Shown here: positions 38,937-47,725 of the stretch, one piece after another
Position numbering within the stretch: the first letter of the stretch is position 1
Layout of the letters: each line of letters starts with the position of its first letter
Origin: an uncultured Verrucomicrobiota bacterium
GTDB lineage: Bacteria > Verrucomicrobiota > Verrucomicrobiia > Opitutales > Opitutaceae
Length of the DNA: 64,000 nt
Direction: 5' to 3'
Assembly: GCA_903876795.1 (NCBI GenBank)
Contig: CAIRBK010000041.1
Span: forward strand, 1 to 64,000
Translations under genes and position numbers: made by a program
Notes under the pieces: model-generated
Database searches by the model: none
What the model was told of the DNA's origin: nothing
The model's input: only the letters and a program-made list of their open reading frames with translations

Positions 38937-40190
38937 TCACGATTCCTTCGCAGCTCCCCGAAGCGCCTTGGCCACAAGGCCCAGGAGGATGCCGCGTTCG
39001 TGTTCCCAGTTGAAGCGCTCCTGGCCCGCTTTCCAGGCCGCCGCCGCCGCCCGAGACAGCCTGCCCGAATCGGCGAAGAACGCATCAAGCGCGCGGGCGG
39101 TTTCCTCGGGGTGATCGAGATCGATGATCAAAGCGGCGTCTCCCAGCGAACGTGCGAAGTCGGTTTGGGCGCTCGTGGGCGTGCAGGCGACTGGCAGGCC
39201 GGCCAAAAGGTAGGTGAACAGTTTATTGGTCAGGCAGAGGTCGCGGTTTCTCGGGCGGGTCTGCTCCAGCGAAAGCCCCACGTCGTAGGTAGACGCCAGG
39301 ACTGCCATCTGATCGGAAGGTGCAAGTGGCAGAAATTCAAGCGAACCGGCGTATCCTGAAGATCGTGCATGTTGCGTAAGCATCTCCTGGAAGCCCGGTG
39401 CCGTGACTCCGCGAAGGTGAAGCGACGAAGGTGTGCGCAGATGCGCAAGAACCCCTACCATGCTTTCCAATCCCCTGCCTGGCCCGATAGTCTGCGAAAA
39501 CCAATAGAAACGCCGGGGCGCGTTGTCGTTTCGCGCCATATCCGGTGGAGGGAAAGGAGCCTCGCGCATCGGGAAGACGTTGAGGATAACAGCCGGTTCG
39601 GGGATGCCGTAGGTTTCCGTATAGGCGCGGGCGATCAATGGGGCGGCCGCCGTCGTATAAGCGGCTCCCGGCAGCAGCGCTCTCTCGATGGTGCTGAGCG
39701 CCAGACGCTCCGTTCCATCCTGTTCGCTCAAGTCGGTTTCAGCCGTATGGAAATCCTCTGCGTCGAACGCGTAGGGCACGCCTCGGTCGCGGGCGGCGAG
39801 GGCGGCGGCGGCCAGCCCGGCGACGGTGTGACCGATATAGAGATCGGCGGCTATGGACCTCGCGGCCGCCGCCAAGGCCGCCTGGGCGGGGTGCTGCGCG
39901 CGCATGGCAAGGTCGAGGGTCGGAGCGGCCTTGCGGGCGAGGCGGCGGCGGGCCAATCGATGCAGGGTGCGGCTGGGCAGCCGCCGCCAGGAGCGGGTGT
40001 AGTCGACCACGGTTGCCGTCCATGACGCGGCGCTGCGGATTTGCGCGTCGAACGGATCGACCGGCGCATAGTTTCGACCGCAGACGACGTGTACGCGGTA
40101 GCCTGCGGCCTTGAGCGCATCGGCCTCCTTCACGAGCCGGGGATTGCTCGCCAGGTGGGCGGGGGAGACCAGGCAGATGAGCGGACTCAT
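38937..40190 (-). CDS. GT4-like glycosyltransferase
   Basis: A 417-residue GT-B protein. It opens LICLVSPAHLASNPRLVKEADALKAAGY, a common start in polysaccharide GT4-like enzymes, and contains YAFDAEDFHTAE in the middle and a donor domain with RFYWFSQTIGPGRGLESMV and LCLTNKLFTYLLAGLPVACT. The start at MSPLICLV (40190) overlaps the next upstream gene by ATGA; the longer frame is only inside that gene. Sugar specificity is unknown. Confidence 0.84.
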   Translation of the reverse strand: MSPLICLVSPAHLASNPRLVKEADALKAAGYRVHVVCGRNYAPVDPFDAQIRSAASWTATVVDYTRSWRRLPSRTLHRLARRRLARKAAPTLDLAMRAQHPAQAALAAAARSIAADLYIGHTVAGLAAAALAARDRGVPYAFDAEDFHTAETDLSEQDGTERLALSTIERALLPGAAYTTAAAPLIARAYTETYGIPEPAVILNVFPMREAPFPPPDMARNDNAPRRFYWFSQTIGPGRGLESMVGVLAHLRTPSSLHLRGVTAPGFQEMLTQHARSSGYAGSLEFLPLAPSDQMAVLASTYDVGLSLEQTRPRNRDLCLTNKLFTYLLAGLPVACTPTSAQTDFARSLGDAALIIDLDHPEETARALDAFFADSGRLSRAAAAAWKAGQERFNWEHERGILLGLVAKALRGAAKES

Positions 40191-41455
40191 GGCTGGCGGC
40201 CGGAGAGAAAGCGCGTGACCGCCGAGCCGAGCGCCGCCCGATAATCGGTCCACTGCCAGGACGCGGCGGTCTCCCGGGCGTGTGCGCGCATTGCGTGAAG
40301 CTCGGCCCGGTTTTGCTGGCACCACTCGATGGAGGCGATCAACGAATCGACATCCCGCGTCCTTACGAGAAGTCCGTTCTCGCGGTCGCGCAGGAGGTCG
40401 TTGCATCCGGCCTGGTCGCTCGTGATCACCGGAAGACCTTGCGACCACGCCTCGGTGGCCACCATCCCGAAGCCGTCGCAGAGTGTGGGGAAAATCAATA
40501 CGTCGCTCTCCCGGTAGCGGGACATGAGTGCATCGCGTGGAATCGAGCCGCCGATCTCCACACCTTCCGGCAGCGGCAGCAGCAGACGGTCCGGCAGGGC
40601 GACGGCGCCGTAAATACGCAGGGTCGCGTGGCGGCCCAGCCGGCCCCGGCGCCAGGCTTCAAGCAGGTAATGCGCGCCCTTGCGCACGCCAAAAGTGCCC
40701 GCCCAAAGAACCGACAGCTTCGATGAAACACTTCCGCCGCCGACCGCTTCATCGGGCGAAATCGGCGGAGGAGCGCCAAGCGGCACCACGGCGACTTTGC
40801 CCGTGTCGCGTCCCGCCCGGGAAAACGTGTCGCGTGTAAATCGCGACGCGGCGACCACCAGGCCGGCGGCATCCCATTCGCGCTTTCGCCGGTCCGCCCT
40901 GCGCTCCTCACGCGCAAACGTGTGCCGGTAGAACGGAGTCTTAAGCTCGGGAAACTGATCCAGTTCGCGTTCCAGCATCGACTGCACAAAGGCCGGCTCG
41001 GGTGCGGGGACGTTGTAGATGATTTTCCGTCCGGTCGCCCGCGCCTTTTCAAAGGTGGCCAGCGAGCTGTGCTCGTAGCCGAAGACCGCAGTGATTTCCG
41101 AAGTCAGGCAATGCCTAGCCACATGGCGGTCGAAGCCGGTCTCGGCCCACTCCCAAACCAAGTCGCCGAGGCGCTGGGATGAATCAAGGCGGGCGGACAG
41201 CAGCCGCAACAATTCGCCGGCCGGCCGGCCGGTGACACGCTCCGCCGGGAGTTCGGTCACTTTCCTCCGGCGCAGATCGCGGTCGAAATCGTGGCGGGCG
41301 AATCGGGCGAGGTTGATCGCGATTTTTTGCCAGCGGCATTCCGGCTCGTAGCGCAGGGTGGTGTGCAGTTTTTCCAACAGGCCCGCCTCAAGCAGGGCGC
41401 GTGCATCCTGCTGCACATGCGGGGCGACACTGGGATGGAATATCAGGGTGCTCAC
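40187..41455 (-). CDS. GT4 glycosyltransferase (GTG start)
   Basis: A 422-residue GT4 enzyme. The donor domain shows VLWAGTFGVRKGAHYLLEAW and CDGFGMVATEAWSQGLPVIT with the two glutamates of the EX7E motif, then DQAGCNDLLRDRENG. The start is placed at GTG 41455 because it forms a GTGA overlap with the upstream gene stop and because the protein fold begins right there (VSTLIFHPSVAPHVQ). A much longer frame upstream lies inside the neighbouring gene and is a shadow. Specificity is unknown. Confidence 0.85.
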   Translation of the reverse strand: MSTLIFHPSVAPHVQQDARALLEAGLLEKLHTTLRYEPECRWQKIAINLARFARHDFDRDLRRRKVTELPAERVTGRPAGELLRLLSARLDSSQRLGDLVWEWAETGFDRHVARHCLTSEITAVFGYEHSSLATFEKARATGRKIIYNVPAPEPAFVQSMLERELDQFPELKTPFYRHTFAREERRADRRKREWDAAGLVVAASRFTRDTFSRAGRDTGKVAVVPLGAPPPISPDEAVGGGSVSSKLSVLWAGTFGVRKGAHYLLEAWRRGRLGRHATLRIYGAVALPDRLLLPLPEGVEIGGSIPRDALMSRYRESDVLIFPTLCDGFGMVATEAWSQGLPVITSDQAGCNDLLRDRENGLLVRTRDVDSLIASIEWCQQNRAELHAMRAHARETAASWQWTDYRAALGSAVTRFLSGRQP

Positions 41456-42450
41456 AGCGAATGGTTCGCCCGCGCCTCGGCGCTGATGTCCAGATAAGCA
41501 CGAGCTTGTCCCGCCAGGGTCAGATTTTCGGTCACATAAGCGCGCGGACTGAAGCCGCCTGCCTTCGCTTTTTTGAGGAAGCCGGGCAGCTTGGCGTTGA
41601 ACCCGGCCAGATCCGGAAAACGTTCGCCGCAGCGCGCGTCGAAATAGGGAACCGAGGTGACCCCGGAAAACCGGACACGGTGCGGATACATGTAGGGATC
41701 CTGCCAGAAGCCCCCGCGATCCCAGGCTAGCAAAGGTACATCGGAGGCAAGCGCCTGGAGATAGGCGAAGCCCTGGGTTTCGTGTTCGCAGAGAAACACC
41801 ATGGCGCGAACGCTCTTGAGCAGCGCATGATACTCCTCCTCGCGATAGTGGCCGTAGCGCAGGTAATGCACTTTCATACCCGCGGCGGCGAGTTGGTCGC
41901 GAATCGGGTTGAGCAGGGCGGGTTCCAGTTGGTCGCGTTGCCAGCGGATCTTGTCGTAGACGAGCACGGTGTCGGGTTCGGGCGGACGGGCCGGCGGAGC
42001 CCACAGGCGGGTGTCGATGCCCGCCGGCCAGACAACGGTGCGCAGAGGCACGCCTAGGTCCCGGTCATACATGGCCTTGAACCAGTCGCAGGAAATCACG
42101 AGACGACAAAGCTCGGGACGCCCCCAAAACGTGTTTTCAGTCGGGTGGTCGTCGATGCCGGGACCGTAAATGATCGGGTGTCCGGCGGGGATTTTTTCCA
42201 TCACATGGGATTTCCCGATCACATGGGCCCAGGCGCCGGGATTGCGGCGCAACCCGCGGTAGTCGTTTACCCGGTAATTGAAGCCGATTTCGTCGAGGCC
42301 GGCGCGGAGGTTAAGATACCAGCGCATGACGCCGCCCGGACGCGCCGGACCGCGCACGGCACGACGAACGATACGACGCAGGTAACGATCTCCACTGATC
42401 CAGCGGTCGGGATCGGGTTCCTCGTAAAAAAGAAAAAACGGTTCGATCAT
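41452..42450 (-). CDS. Probable GT-B glycosyltransferase
   Basis: A 332-residue protein that looks like a GT-B transferase with a shortened N-terminal domain. MRWYLNLRAGLDEIGFNYRV suggests an acceptor-side loop, and VVWPAGIDTRLWAP plus FLCEHETQGFAYLQALASDV with LAWDRGGFWQDP resemble the donor domain. A clear EX7E pair is not seen; Glu residues in ETQGFAYLQA may serve. The stop overlaps the following GT4 start (GTGA), and the start is one base from the GT8-like stop. Family assignment is tentative. Confidence 0.65.
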   Translation of the reverse strand: MIEPFFLFYEEPDPDRWISGDRYLRRIVRRAVRGPARPGGVMRWYLNLRAGLDEIGFNYRVNDYRGLRRNPGAWAHVIGKSHVMEKIPAGHPIIYGPGIDDHPTENTFWGRPELCRLVISCDWFKAMYDRDLGVPLRTVVWPAGIDTRLWAPPARPPEPDTVLVYDKIRWQRDQLEPALLNPIRDQLAAAGMKVHYLRYGHYREEEYHALLKSVRAMVFLCEHETQGFAYLQALASDVPLLAWDRGGFWQDPYMYPHRVRFSGVTSVPYFDARCGERFPDLAGFNAKLPGFLKKAKAGGFSPRAYVTENLTLAGQARAYLDISAEARANHSL

Positions 42451-42451
42451 T

Positions 42452-43513
42452 TCAGCGGGCCAGCCAGTCGGGCAGGAAGCGGGTGACCGTGCGTTTCAGA
42501 GTGCGCAGTTTCTCGCGTATCCAGACGCGACGAAAGGCCGGATCGCCGCGGTCGAGTCGTCCGCGAGTAAACAACAGGCGCCGGAATTCTTTCGTGAGTT
42601 TGACCCCGTCGAAGGTCTTGAAGGGGTAGGGTGCCGGAGGTGAACCGGTCACATGGACGGCCACGCCTTGGTGATAACGGGCCAGGACGGCGGCGAGCCA
42701 GGGAGCATTGGCCAGAACGGCGGCGTTGGCCTCGGCCGACATGTAAGTACAAACCACGCCGGGCCGCTCGAGGCGGTATCCGCTCAGGTGGAAAAACACG
42801 ACGGGGGAACCGTCGATTTCCCAGCGTGCATCGTCGCATTGGGCGACCGCGCGCTCGTGCACGTTCCAAAACGCGATGTTGAGGCGGGGGTCGCGGCAAA
42901 TCTCGACGTGGCGGGGGAAGTAGTGAGGCAGCAAGGGCAGCAGTTTCTGATCGACAAACATGCCGTGCGGGCGGTCGCAGAAGCCGTAAACGGGCAGCCG
43001 TGTACGCAACCAGTTCAACATCTCGACGGATTCCGGGCAACGCCGCCAGGCCGCGAACCCGCCGTTCAGCAACCCTTGGTCGACGATGTCGATCTCGGTG
43101 GTGTGGGTGATCGACAGTGGCGGAGGGACCAACTGATGCGGAGTAAGGAGCAGCGGTGCGGACTCCATCTGATCCCAGACTTCGGAAAACGAGCCCGTCA
43201 CGAGCAGATCGACATCGAGGCAGATGACCCGTTCGTGGTGTTGCGCGAAGAGATGGGAGACTAGGAATGGTTTCAGCGCGTTGCAGAACTCGAACGCGTC
43301 GAAATACCAGCGCATCAAGGGTGGCCCGGCGTCGGCAAGCTCGTCCAACGCGACAAAGCGCAGGCCGCCGCCCGACGGGGGCGGCTCCCCGCCGACCAAA
43401 TCGGTGATCAACACATGGAGCACTTCGGGGTTGCCTGCCGCACGCAGGGAATCTGCCAGAGCGCGGGCAAACGGCAGGTGGGAGCGGGTGCTGACGGTGC
43501 AGAACGATTTCAA
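42452..43513 (-). CDS. GT8-like nucleotide-sugar transferase
   Basis: A 353-residue GT-A protein with the metal-binding DXD in RVICLDVDLLVTGSF (Asp100 and Asp102). The later DQGLLNGGFAAWRR and FFHLSGYRLERP resemble the acceptor and product-side motifs of GT8-like enzymes of LPS synthesis. The start MKSFCTVSTRSHLPFARALADSL is typical of this group. It is 13 bases after the interrupted methyltransferase gene and one base before the next gene's start. Sugar and linkage are unknown. Confidence 0.8.
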   Translation of the reverse strand: MKSFCTVSTRSHLPFARALADSLRAAGNPEVLHVLITDLVGGEPPPSGGGLRFVALDELADAGPPLMRWYFDAFEFCNALKPFLVSHLFAQHHERVICLDVDLLVTGSFSEVWDQMESAPLLLTPHQLVPPPLSITHTTEIDIVDQGLLNGGFAAWRRCPESVEMLNWLRTRLPVYGFCDRPHGMFVDQKLLPLLPHYFPRHVEICRDPRLNIAFWNVHERAVAQCDDARWEIDGSPVVFFHLSGYRLERPGVVCTYMSAEANAAVLANAPWLAAVLARYHQGVAVHVTGSPPAPYPFKTFDGVKLTKEFRRLLFTRGRLDRGDPAFRRVWIREKLRTLKRTVTRFLPDWLAR

Positions 43514-43526
43514 ATGTGGGACGGAT

Positions 43527-44411
43527 TTAATTCAGAAAAGGCCGCAAGGATAGAGCCACGTCGGTAATCCGCTCCTTGGCGGTGGCGGAGCCTTTGGGTC
43601 GCAGGAAAACCCAGGCCATGGTCCAGTGACGATTCTCGGCGACGAGACCCTTGCGTACGGCGACGCATTCTCCAGCCAACAGCGGGGATTCACAGGTCTG
43701 CGCCTTGAACTCGTCGTCCGTGCTAACGATCAACCGCACCTCATGGGTGTCGGCGAAGGAAGTCATAATGTGGTCGAACGTGTTGTGAAGCTCGATCACG
43801 AGGTGGGCGTTGCGTAGGGTTTGCGCGATGTCCCGGTCAAACAGTTCACGTTCGGCACCCTCGCAATCACAGAAAATCAGTACCTGCGAATCGGGTGAAA
43901 ACGATTTTTCCCAGCCGGCGGGAGCGGCTCCCTGAATCTCAATCCTGGCATCGACGCCGTTATGGCGGGCCATCTTGGCGCAAAGCGAGCGGGCTTCGGC
44001 GTCGATATCGAAGGCCAAAACGCGGGCTTGCGGAAACATGCGGGCGAATCCTACGGCATAATAACCCTCGGCGCAGCCGATATCGGCAACAACGTCAAAT
44101 TGTCTGCCAGTCAGCTCGTGTCGGATCACCTCGTGGAGCTCTTTTTCATAGAGTCATAGCAGCTTGGGGTAGAGCGCGCTGCCAAAGGCGGTGAGTTCGG
44201 GGTAAGAGAGTCCGGCGAATGGTCCTGCGATCACGTGTCCGCCTGTCTCCTTATCGATCAGCCTCTTCACTGCAAAGGTACGCGCGCGCACAATCATCCC
44301 AGCAAGCCAGCAAAGAGGGCGGCCCAGAAGGCTACGAGCAGTTTTGGAGCCCAAACCTCCAACAACTAAACGTTTGACTAAGTATGAAAGTGTTTGATGC
44401 GCGATCTGCAT
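43527..44411 (-). pseudogene. FkbM-like methyltransferase split by in-frame TGA
   Basis: Read through, a 294-codon methyltransferase starts at ATG 44411 and ends at 43527. A TGA at 44154-44156 interrupts it; both sides are in the same frame. Upstream residues end FGSALYPKLL, downstream residues resume LYEKELHEVIRHEL, and the SAM site VVADIGCAEGYYAVGFA follows, then FCDCEGAERELF as in FkbM-like proteins. A single change of GGA to TGA would explain the break, because Gly is expected at that place in this group (from memory). The C-terminal half alone, from an internal start, would be about 200 residues and might still fold. The neighbours on both sides are intact. Sequence error remains possible. 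Confidence 0.8.
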
Positions 44412-44440
44412 GCAGAGACTGCCACAATGGGTTATTGTGA

Positions 44441-45316
44441 TTATTGATTCCGGGCGTGTTGCTCCCAGCGACGGGCGAGCAGAGGCATGGGCAGCCAGTA
44501 GCTCGCATGCCTGAATGCCAGGGTGGTGTTTCCTTTGAGCAAGTCGGCTACGCAGGCTTTCAGGTGAAAGTGCCGCAGTCGCATAAACTCGCGCTGCATG
44601 GCGGGGAGATCGCGATGCTTCATACGCACGAGCAACTCGTAGTTGAACATTTGTCGGGTATCGGTGGAAAGCGATCCATCCCGCAGGCGAATGTGTGTTT
44701 GGGTGTCTGGGCTTCCATCGTAGAAAAACGATGCGCCCGCACGGGCGCATCGGAGCCAAAAATCCCAGTCCTCGAATGAGCGCAGGGAGGGGTCGAAACC
44801 GTTGATTTCGCGTGCGACTGAACAGGGGACGAGAGCTGCACTTACTGGCATCAGGTTTTCGCGGGCCAACTTCTCCAGCATGGTCTCTGCATTGCAACTC
44901 TCGGCGTGGTGAACGGTCGGCTGATTTTCTTTGGTGCGATCACGAAAGTACGTGCAGCCGCTGTAAACGAGTGTTCGAGGCCGCTGCTGCGCTTCTTCCA
45001 GATTCAGTTCTAGTTTCCGCTGCGCAATCAGATCGTCCGAATCCAGGAAGAGGAGGTAATCGCTGCGCGCATTTTGTATGCCGATATTGCGCGCCGCAGC
45101 CGGCCCACGGCGGGATTGCCGGAAAAGTTGGATGCGAGAGTCGTAGCGCATGGCTGCGCGCACGATTTCCGGTGTGCCGTCAGTGGAGCCGTCGTCTACT
45201 ATGATGCATTCCCAAGCGGGCATGGATTGGGCCTGTACGCTTTTCAGCGTTTCCGCCAGGGTCGCTGCGGAGTTCCAAGCGGGGACAAGGACGCTTACGC
45301 GCGGGTTTTCAGGCAT
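44441..45316 (-). CDS. GT2 glycosyltransferase
   Basis: A 291-residue GT-A enzyme. It opens VSVLVPAWNSAATLAETLKS, then IIVDDGSTDGTPEIV, RRGPAAARNIGIQNA and LLFLDSDDLI with the DXD-like Asp pair (about 93-96), all standard GT2 markers. The C-terminal part contains GFDPSLRSFEDWDFWLRCARAGA, the ED(W/Y) acceptor-side motif. Base composition around this gene and the interrupted methyltransferase is less GC-rich than the rest. It overlaps the next upstream gene by eight bases. Specificity unknown. Confidence 0.9.
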   Translation of the reverse strand: MPENPRVSVLVPAWNSAATLAETLKSVQAQSMPAWECIIVDDGSTDGTPEIVRAAMRYDSRIQLFRQSRRGPAAARNIGIQNARSDYLLFLDSDDLIAQRKLELNLEEAQQRPRTLVYSGCTYFRDRTKENQPTVHHAESCNAETMLEKLARENLMPVSAALVPCSVAREINGFDPSLRSFEDWDFWLRCARAGASFFYDGSPDTQTHIRLRDGSLSTDTRQMFNYELLVRMKHRDLPAMQREFMRLRHFHLKACVADLLKGNTTLAFRHASYWLPMPLLARRWEQHARNQ

Positions 45317-46469
45317 GACGTCGAAGGATACGGGTTTTCACCCACGTTTTGGCTATAACGCTTGCGGTTCTCAGCGGCGCGGTTCGGGCGCAAAGCCGAA
45401 TAAGCGAAAGGTTGTGCAATAGGCCTGTGTATTTGATCTTCTGATGCAATTCTCCAAGCAGGTAGCGGGGCACCACTGCCCGCCAGAGCTCTCTAGCGGA
45501 AATCTCATGGGGTGTTAGGGGAAGAATCGTTGCCGGAACGGAATTCACACCAGCCGGGCTCAGCGCATCTACAAAGGAAGGATGCGCCATAATCGCAATG
45601 GCGAGGGTGCGCAGCACAGCACGTTCATCGGTTTCAAATCGCTCGGATTGAGAACCGGTTTTGGATGCGGCGTGTTCCCTGAATGTCGCCAGCGTCGACT
45701 CTATCCGGCAGATGGTTTTGCCACCACCATCGATCGCCAAAAGACGAACCCAAAGCTCGAAGTCCATGGCGAAATGAAGGGATTCGTTTACGCGCCCTAC
45801 AAACGAGGTCCGATAAAACATCGCTGGCTGGGCGGTGCGGTGGTTGACTATGTCGTCGGCGGTATTGCCCGTCAGTTTGATTCCGTAGTTACGGAGGACT
45901 TGACCATCACGCAGGACATTGAGCTGTCCGGCAATCAATCTGGCTTCGGGGTGGCTCGCAGCATTTTGAGCCAGTGTTGCCAGCGCGCCGGGCTGGAGAT
46001 AATCGTCGCTGTTCAGCCAGTTGAACCATTCTCCGGTGGCACGAGCCAGTCCCTTGTTGATGGCGTGGGATTGCCCGCGGTCGGGTTTACTTTCCCAATG
46101 GGAGATCCAAGGGGAGTATTTTTTAAGAATATCAACGGTGCCGTCGGTGCTGCCGCCATCGATTACGATGTATTCGAGATCGGGGTAGCCCTGCAAAAGG
46201 ACCGAACGTATTGTTTCCTCAATGAAGATTCCTTGATTAAAGGAAGGTGTGATGATCGTGATGCGCTGGCAGTTTTCCCCAGGCGTCACTTGATGCGTGG
46301 CCGACGCATAAGTCCACGGCCAGCCGGAACGACCCGAAGGCGGGGTAGGGAGGTCGGCTATCGTCGCGGGCCGGTTGCGCCCGGTCTGGCTTAGATACGA
46401 CTCATGATCCTTGGCCGATTGGGTAGATGCCGCGAAATCATACGTTCGTCCGCTGACGGGTTCATTCAT
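45309..46469 (-). CDS. GT2 glycosyltransferase
   Basis: A 386-residue GT-A enzyme with an N-terminal extension of about 65 residues. The core begins ITIITPSFNQGIFIEETIRS, continues YIVIDGGSTDGTVDIL, ESKPDRGQSHAINKGLARA, and has WLNSDDYL as the metal motif. These match the bacterial GT2 group of O-antigen loci. The 3' end overlaps the following GT2 gene by eight bases, and the start overlaps the GT4 gene upstream by ATGA. The N-terminal extension is polar and of unknown use. Confidence 0.88.
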   Translation of the reverse strand: MNEPVSGRTYDFAASTQSAKDHESYLSQTGRNRPATIADLPTPPSGRSGWPWTYASATHQVTPGENCQRITIITPSFNQGIFIEETIRSVLLQGYPDLEYIVIDGGSTDGTVDILKKYSPWISHWESKPDRGQSHAINKGLARATGEWFNWLNSDDYLQPGALATLAQNAASHPEARLIAGQLNVLRDGQVLRNYGIKLTGNTADDIVNHRTAQPAMFYRTSFVGRVNESLHFAMDFELWVRLLAIDGGGKTICRIESTLATFREHAASKTGSQSERFETDERAVLRTLAIAIMAHPSFVDALSPAGVNSVPATILPLTPHEISARELWRAVVPRYLLGELHQKIKYTGLLHNLSLIRLCARTAPLRTASVIAKTWVKTRILRRHA

Positions 46470-47725
46470 GATTTTTTATGCATCAGACTTTCGTAGACGC
46501 CCCGGTATCTGTTCGCGTTTATTGAGGGCGCATGGCGTGCGATTACGAGACGTCGACCTGATTCGATTAAGGCTCTTCGTAGTTCTTCGTCTCGGGTCAA
46601 TCGACGCAGGCTTTTTGACAGCAAACCTACATCGCCGACTGGAAAAAGCAGGCCTGCGCGACCTTCGTCCAGCGCCTCACGGATGCCGCCGACATCCGAT
46701 CCGATAACGGGTGTGCCGCAGGCGAGAGCCTCAATTGCGGTTTGCCCGAACGCCTCGGCGTGAGAAGGAATCACAAAACAATCCATCGCGGAGTAGGCCG
46801 CACACTTGAGATCATCGTTCTCCAAGTAACCGAGATGGATCCAAGGTGAAGACACCGAGTTTTTAACCGTGTCCGTAGGTCCGCTGCCAAAACTCAGCAG
46901 GGCCACTGGAACGGAGCGTTCGATTTCTCGAATCGAGGCCAGAAGATCGACCAGGCCCTTGCGCTTGTTGCGCAGACTGGTGCTTGCGAAGCCGATGATG
47001 AGGTGGTCAACTGGTAAGCCGAATGCGAGTTTGGCCGCTGTTTTGTCGCGAGGAGCGAACCGATTTGCATCTAGAGGATAAAAAATGGTTTCAAACCGTG
47101 TTTCTGCTGCGAAGAAACCCGATGCTTGGGCTGCAGTTGTGTTCCAAGTGCTGTTGCCGATGATTGCTAGCGGGGATACCGATTGAAGCCTTTTTCGTTT
47201 CAATGTGCGCCACCGATCGTCAAGTTTATGCAAAGCTGGATTATGTTCGCGATCGAGAGTGTAGTGAAAACCGCCGAGATAGGGGTTTTGGTCATGCAGG
47301 GTCCAGACGAGTGGTTTTGTGATCCGCGCAAAGAAGCGCGGATAATCGACGAATCCCGTAGTCCAGTGAAGATGAACCAGGTCGGCATCCGTCACCCATG
47401 GATGGGATTCGGGTGCGAAGCGCGCGTGCGGGCTGGAGAAAAGCTCGAATTCCGCCGCCCCTCCGGATTTTTGAATTTCCAAAACGGTATCTGCCTCATC
47501 CTTGGCGACAGGGTCGTGGACTTTTAGCAGGCGGCGCAGCCCACGCTTCCACAAGGGTGGAACCAGCGGCGGGCATGTAGTGCAGCTGTTGGCCGTGGAT
47601 TCGGCCCCAGCACGGGCGCAAAGAAAGCGGCTATTGATGCCGATGGTGCGAAGCGCTTCATGTTGGCGCCAGGCGGCGATTCCGGCCCCTCCGGTGTTGG
47701 TCGTGGCGATGTGGACGATATTCAT
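46466..47725 (-). CDS. GT4 glycosyltransferase
   Basis: A 419-residue GT-B enzyme. It opens MNIVHIATTNTGGAGIAAWRQ, with the glycine-rich loop, and has WTLHDQNPYLGGFHYT in the N domain and SHAEAFGQTAIEALACGTPVI with GSDVGGIREAL in the donor domain, a clear GT4 EX7E site. The start at 47725 forms an ATGA overlap with the GT2-acyltransferase gene stop. Specificity is unknown. Confidence 0.9.
   Translation of the reverse strand: MNIVHIATTNTGGAGIAAWRQHEALRTIGINSRFLCARAGAESTANSCTTCPPLVPPLWKRGLRRLLKVHDPVAKDEADTVLEIQKSGGAAEFELFSSPHARFAPESHPWVTDADLVHLHWTTGFVDYPRFFARITKPLVWTLHDQNPYLGGFHYTLDREHNPALHKLDDRWRTLKRKRLQSVSPLAIIGNSTWNTTAAQASGFFAAETRFETIFYPLDANRFAPRDKTAAKLAFGLPVDHLIIGFASTSLRNKRKGLVDLLASIREIERSVPVALLSFGSGPTDTVKNSVSSPWIHLGYLENDDLKCAAYSAMDCFVIPSHAEAFGQTAIEALACGTPVIGSDVGGIREALDEGRAGLLFPVGDVGLLSKSLRRLTRDEELRRALIESGRRLVIARHAPSINANRYRGVYESLMHKKS

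Noticed and set aside
40191-42004. Long N-terminal extensions for the glycosyltransferases ending at 38937 and 40187
   Set aside because: They overlap neighbouring genes by hundreds of bases and are unlike protein. The ATGA and GTGA overlaps point to the short starts.
44100-44160. Selenocysteine reading of the TGA in the methyltransferase
   Set aside because: AGCTC and GAGCT form a weak stem after the TGA, but no real SECIS-like loop is seen, Gly is expected at this position, and selenocysteine would have no role there. A nonsense mutation or read error is simpler.
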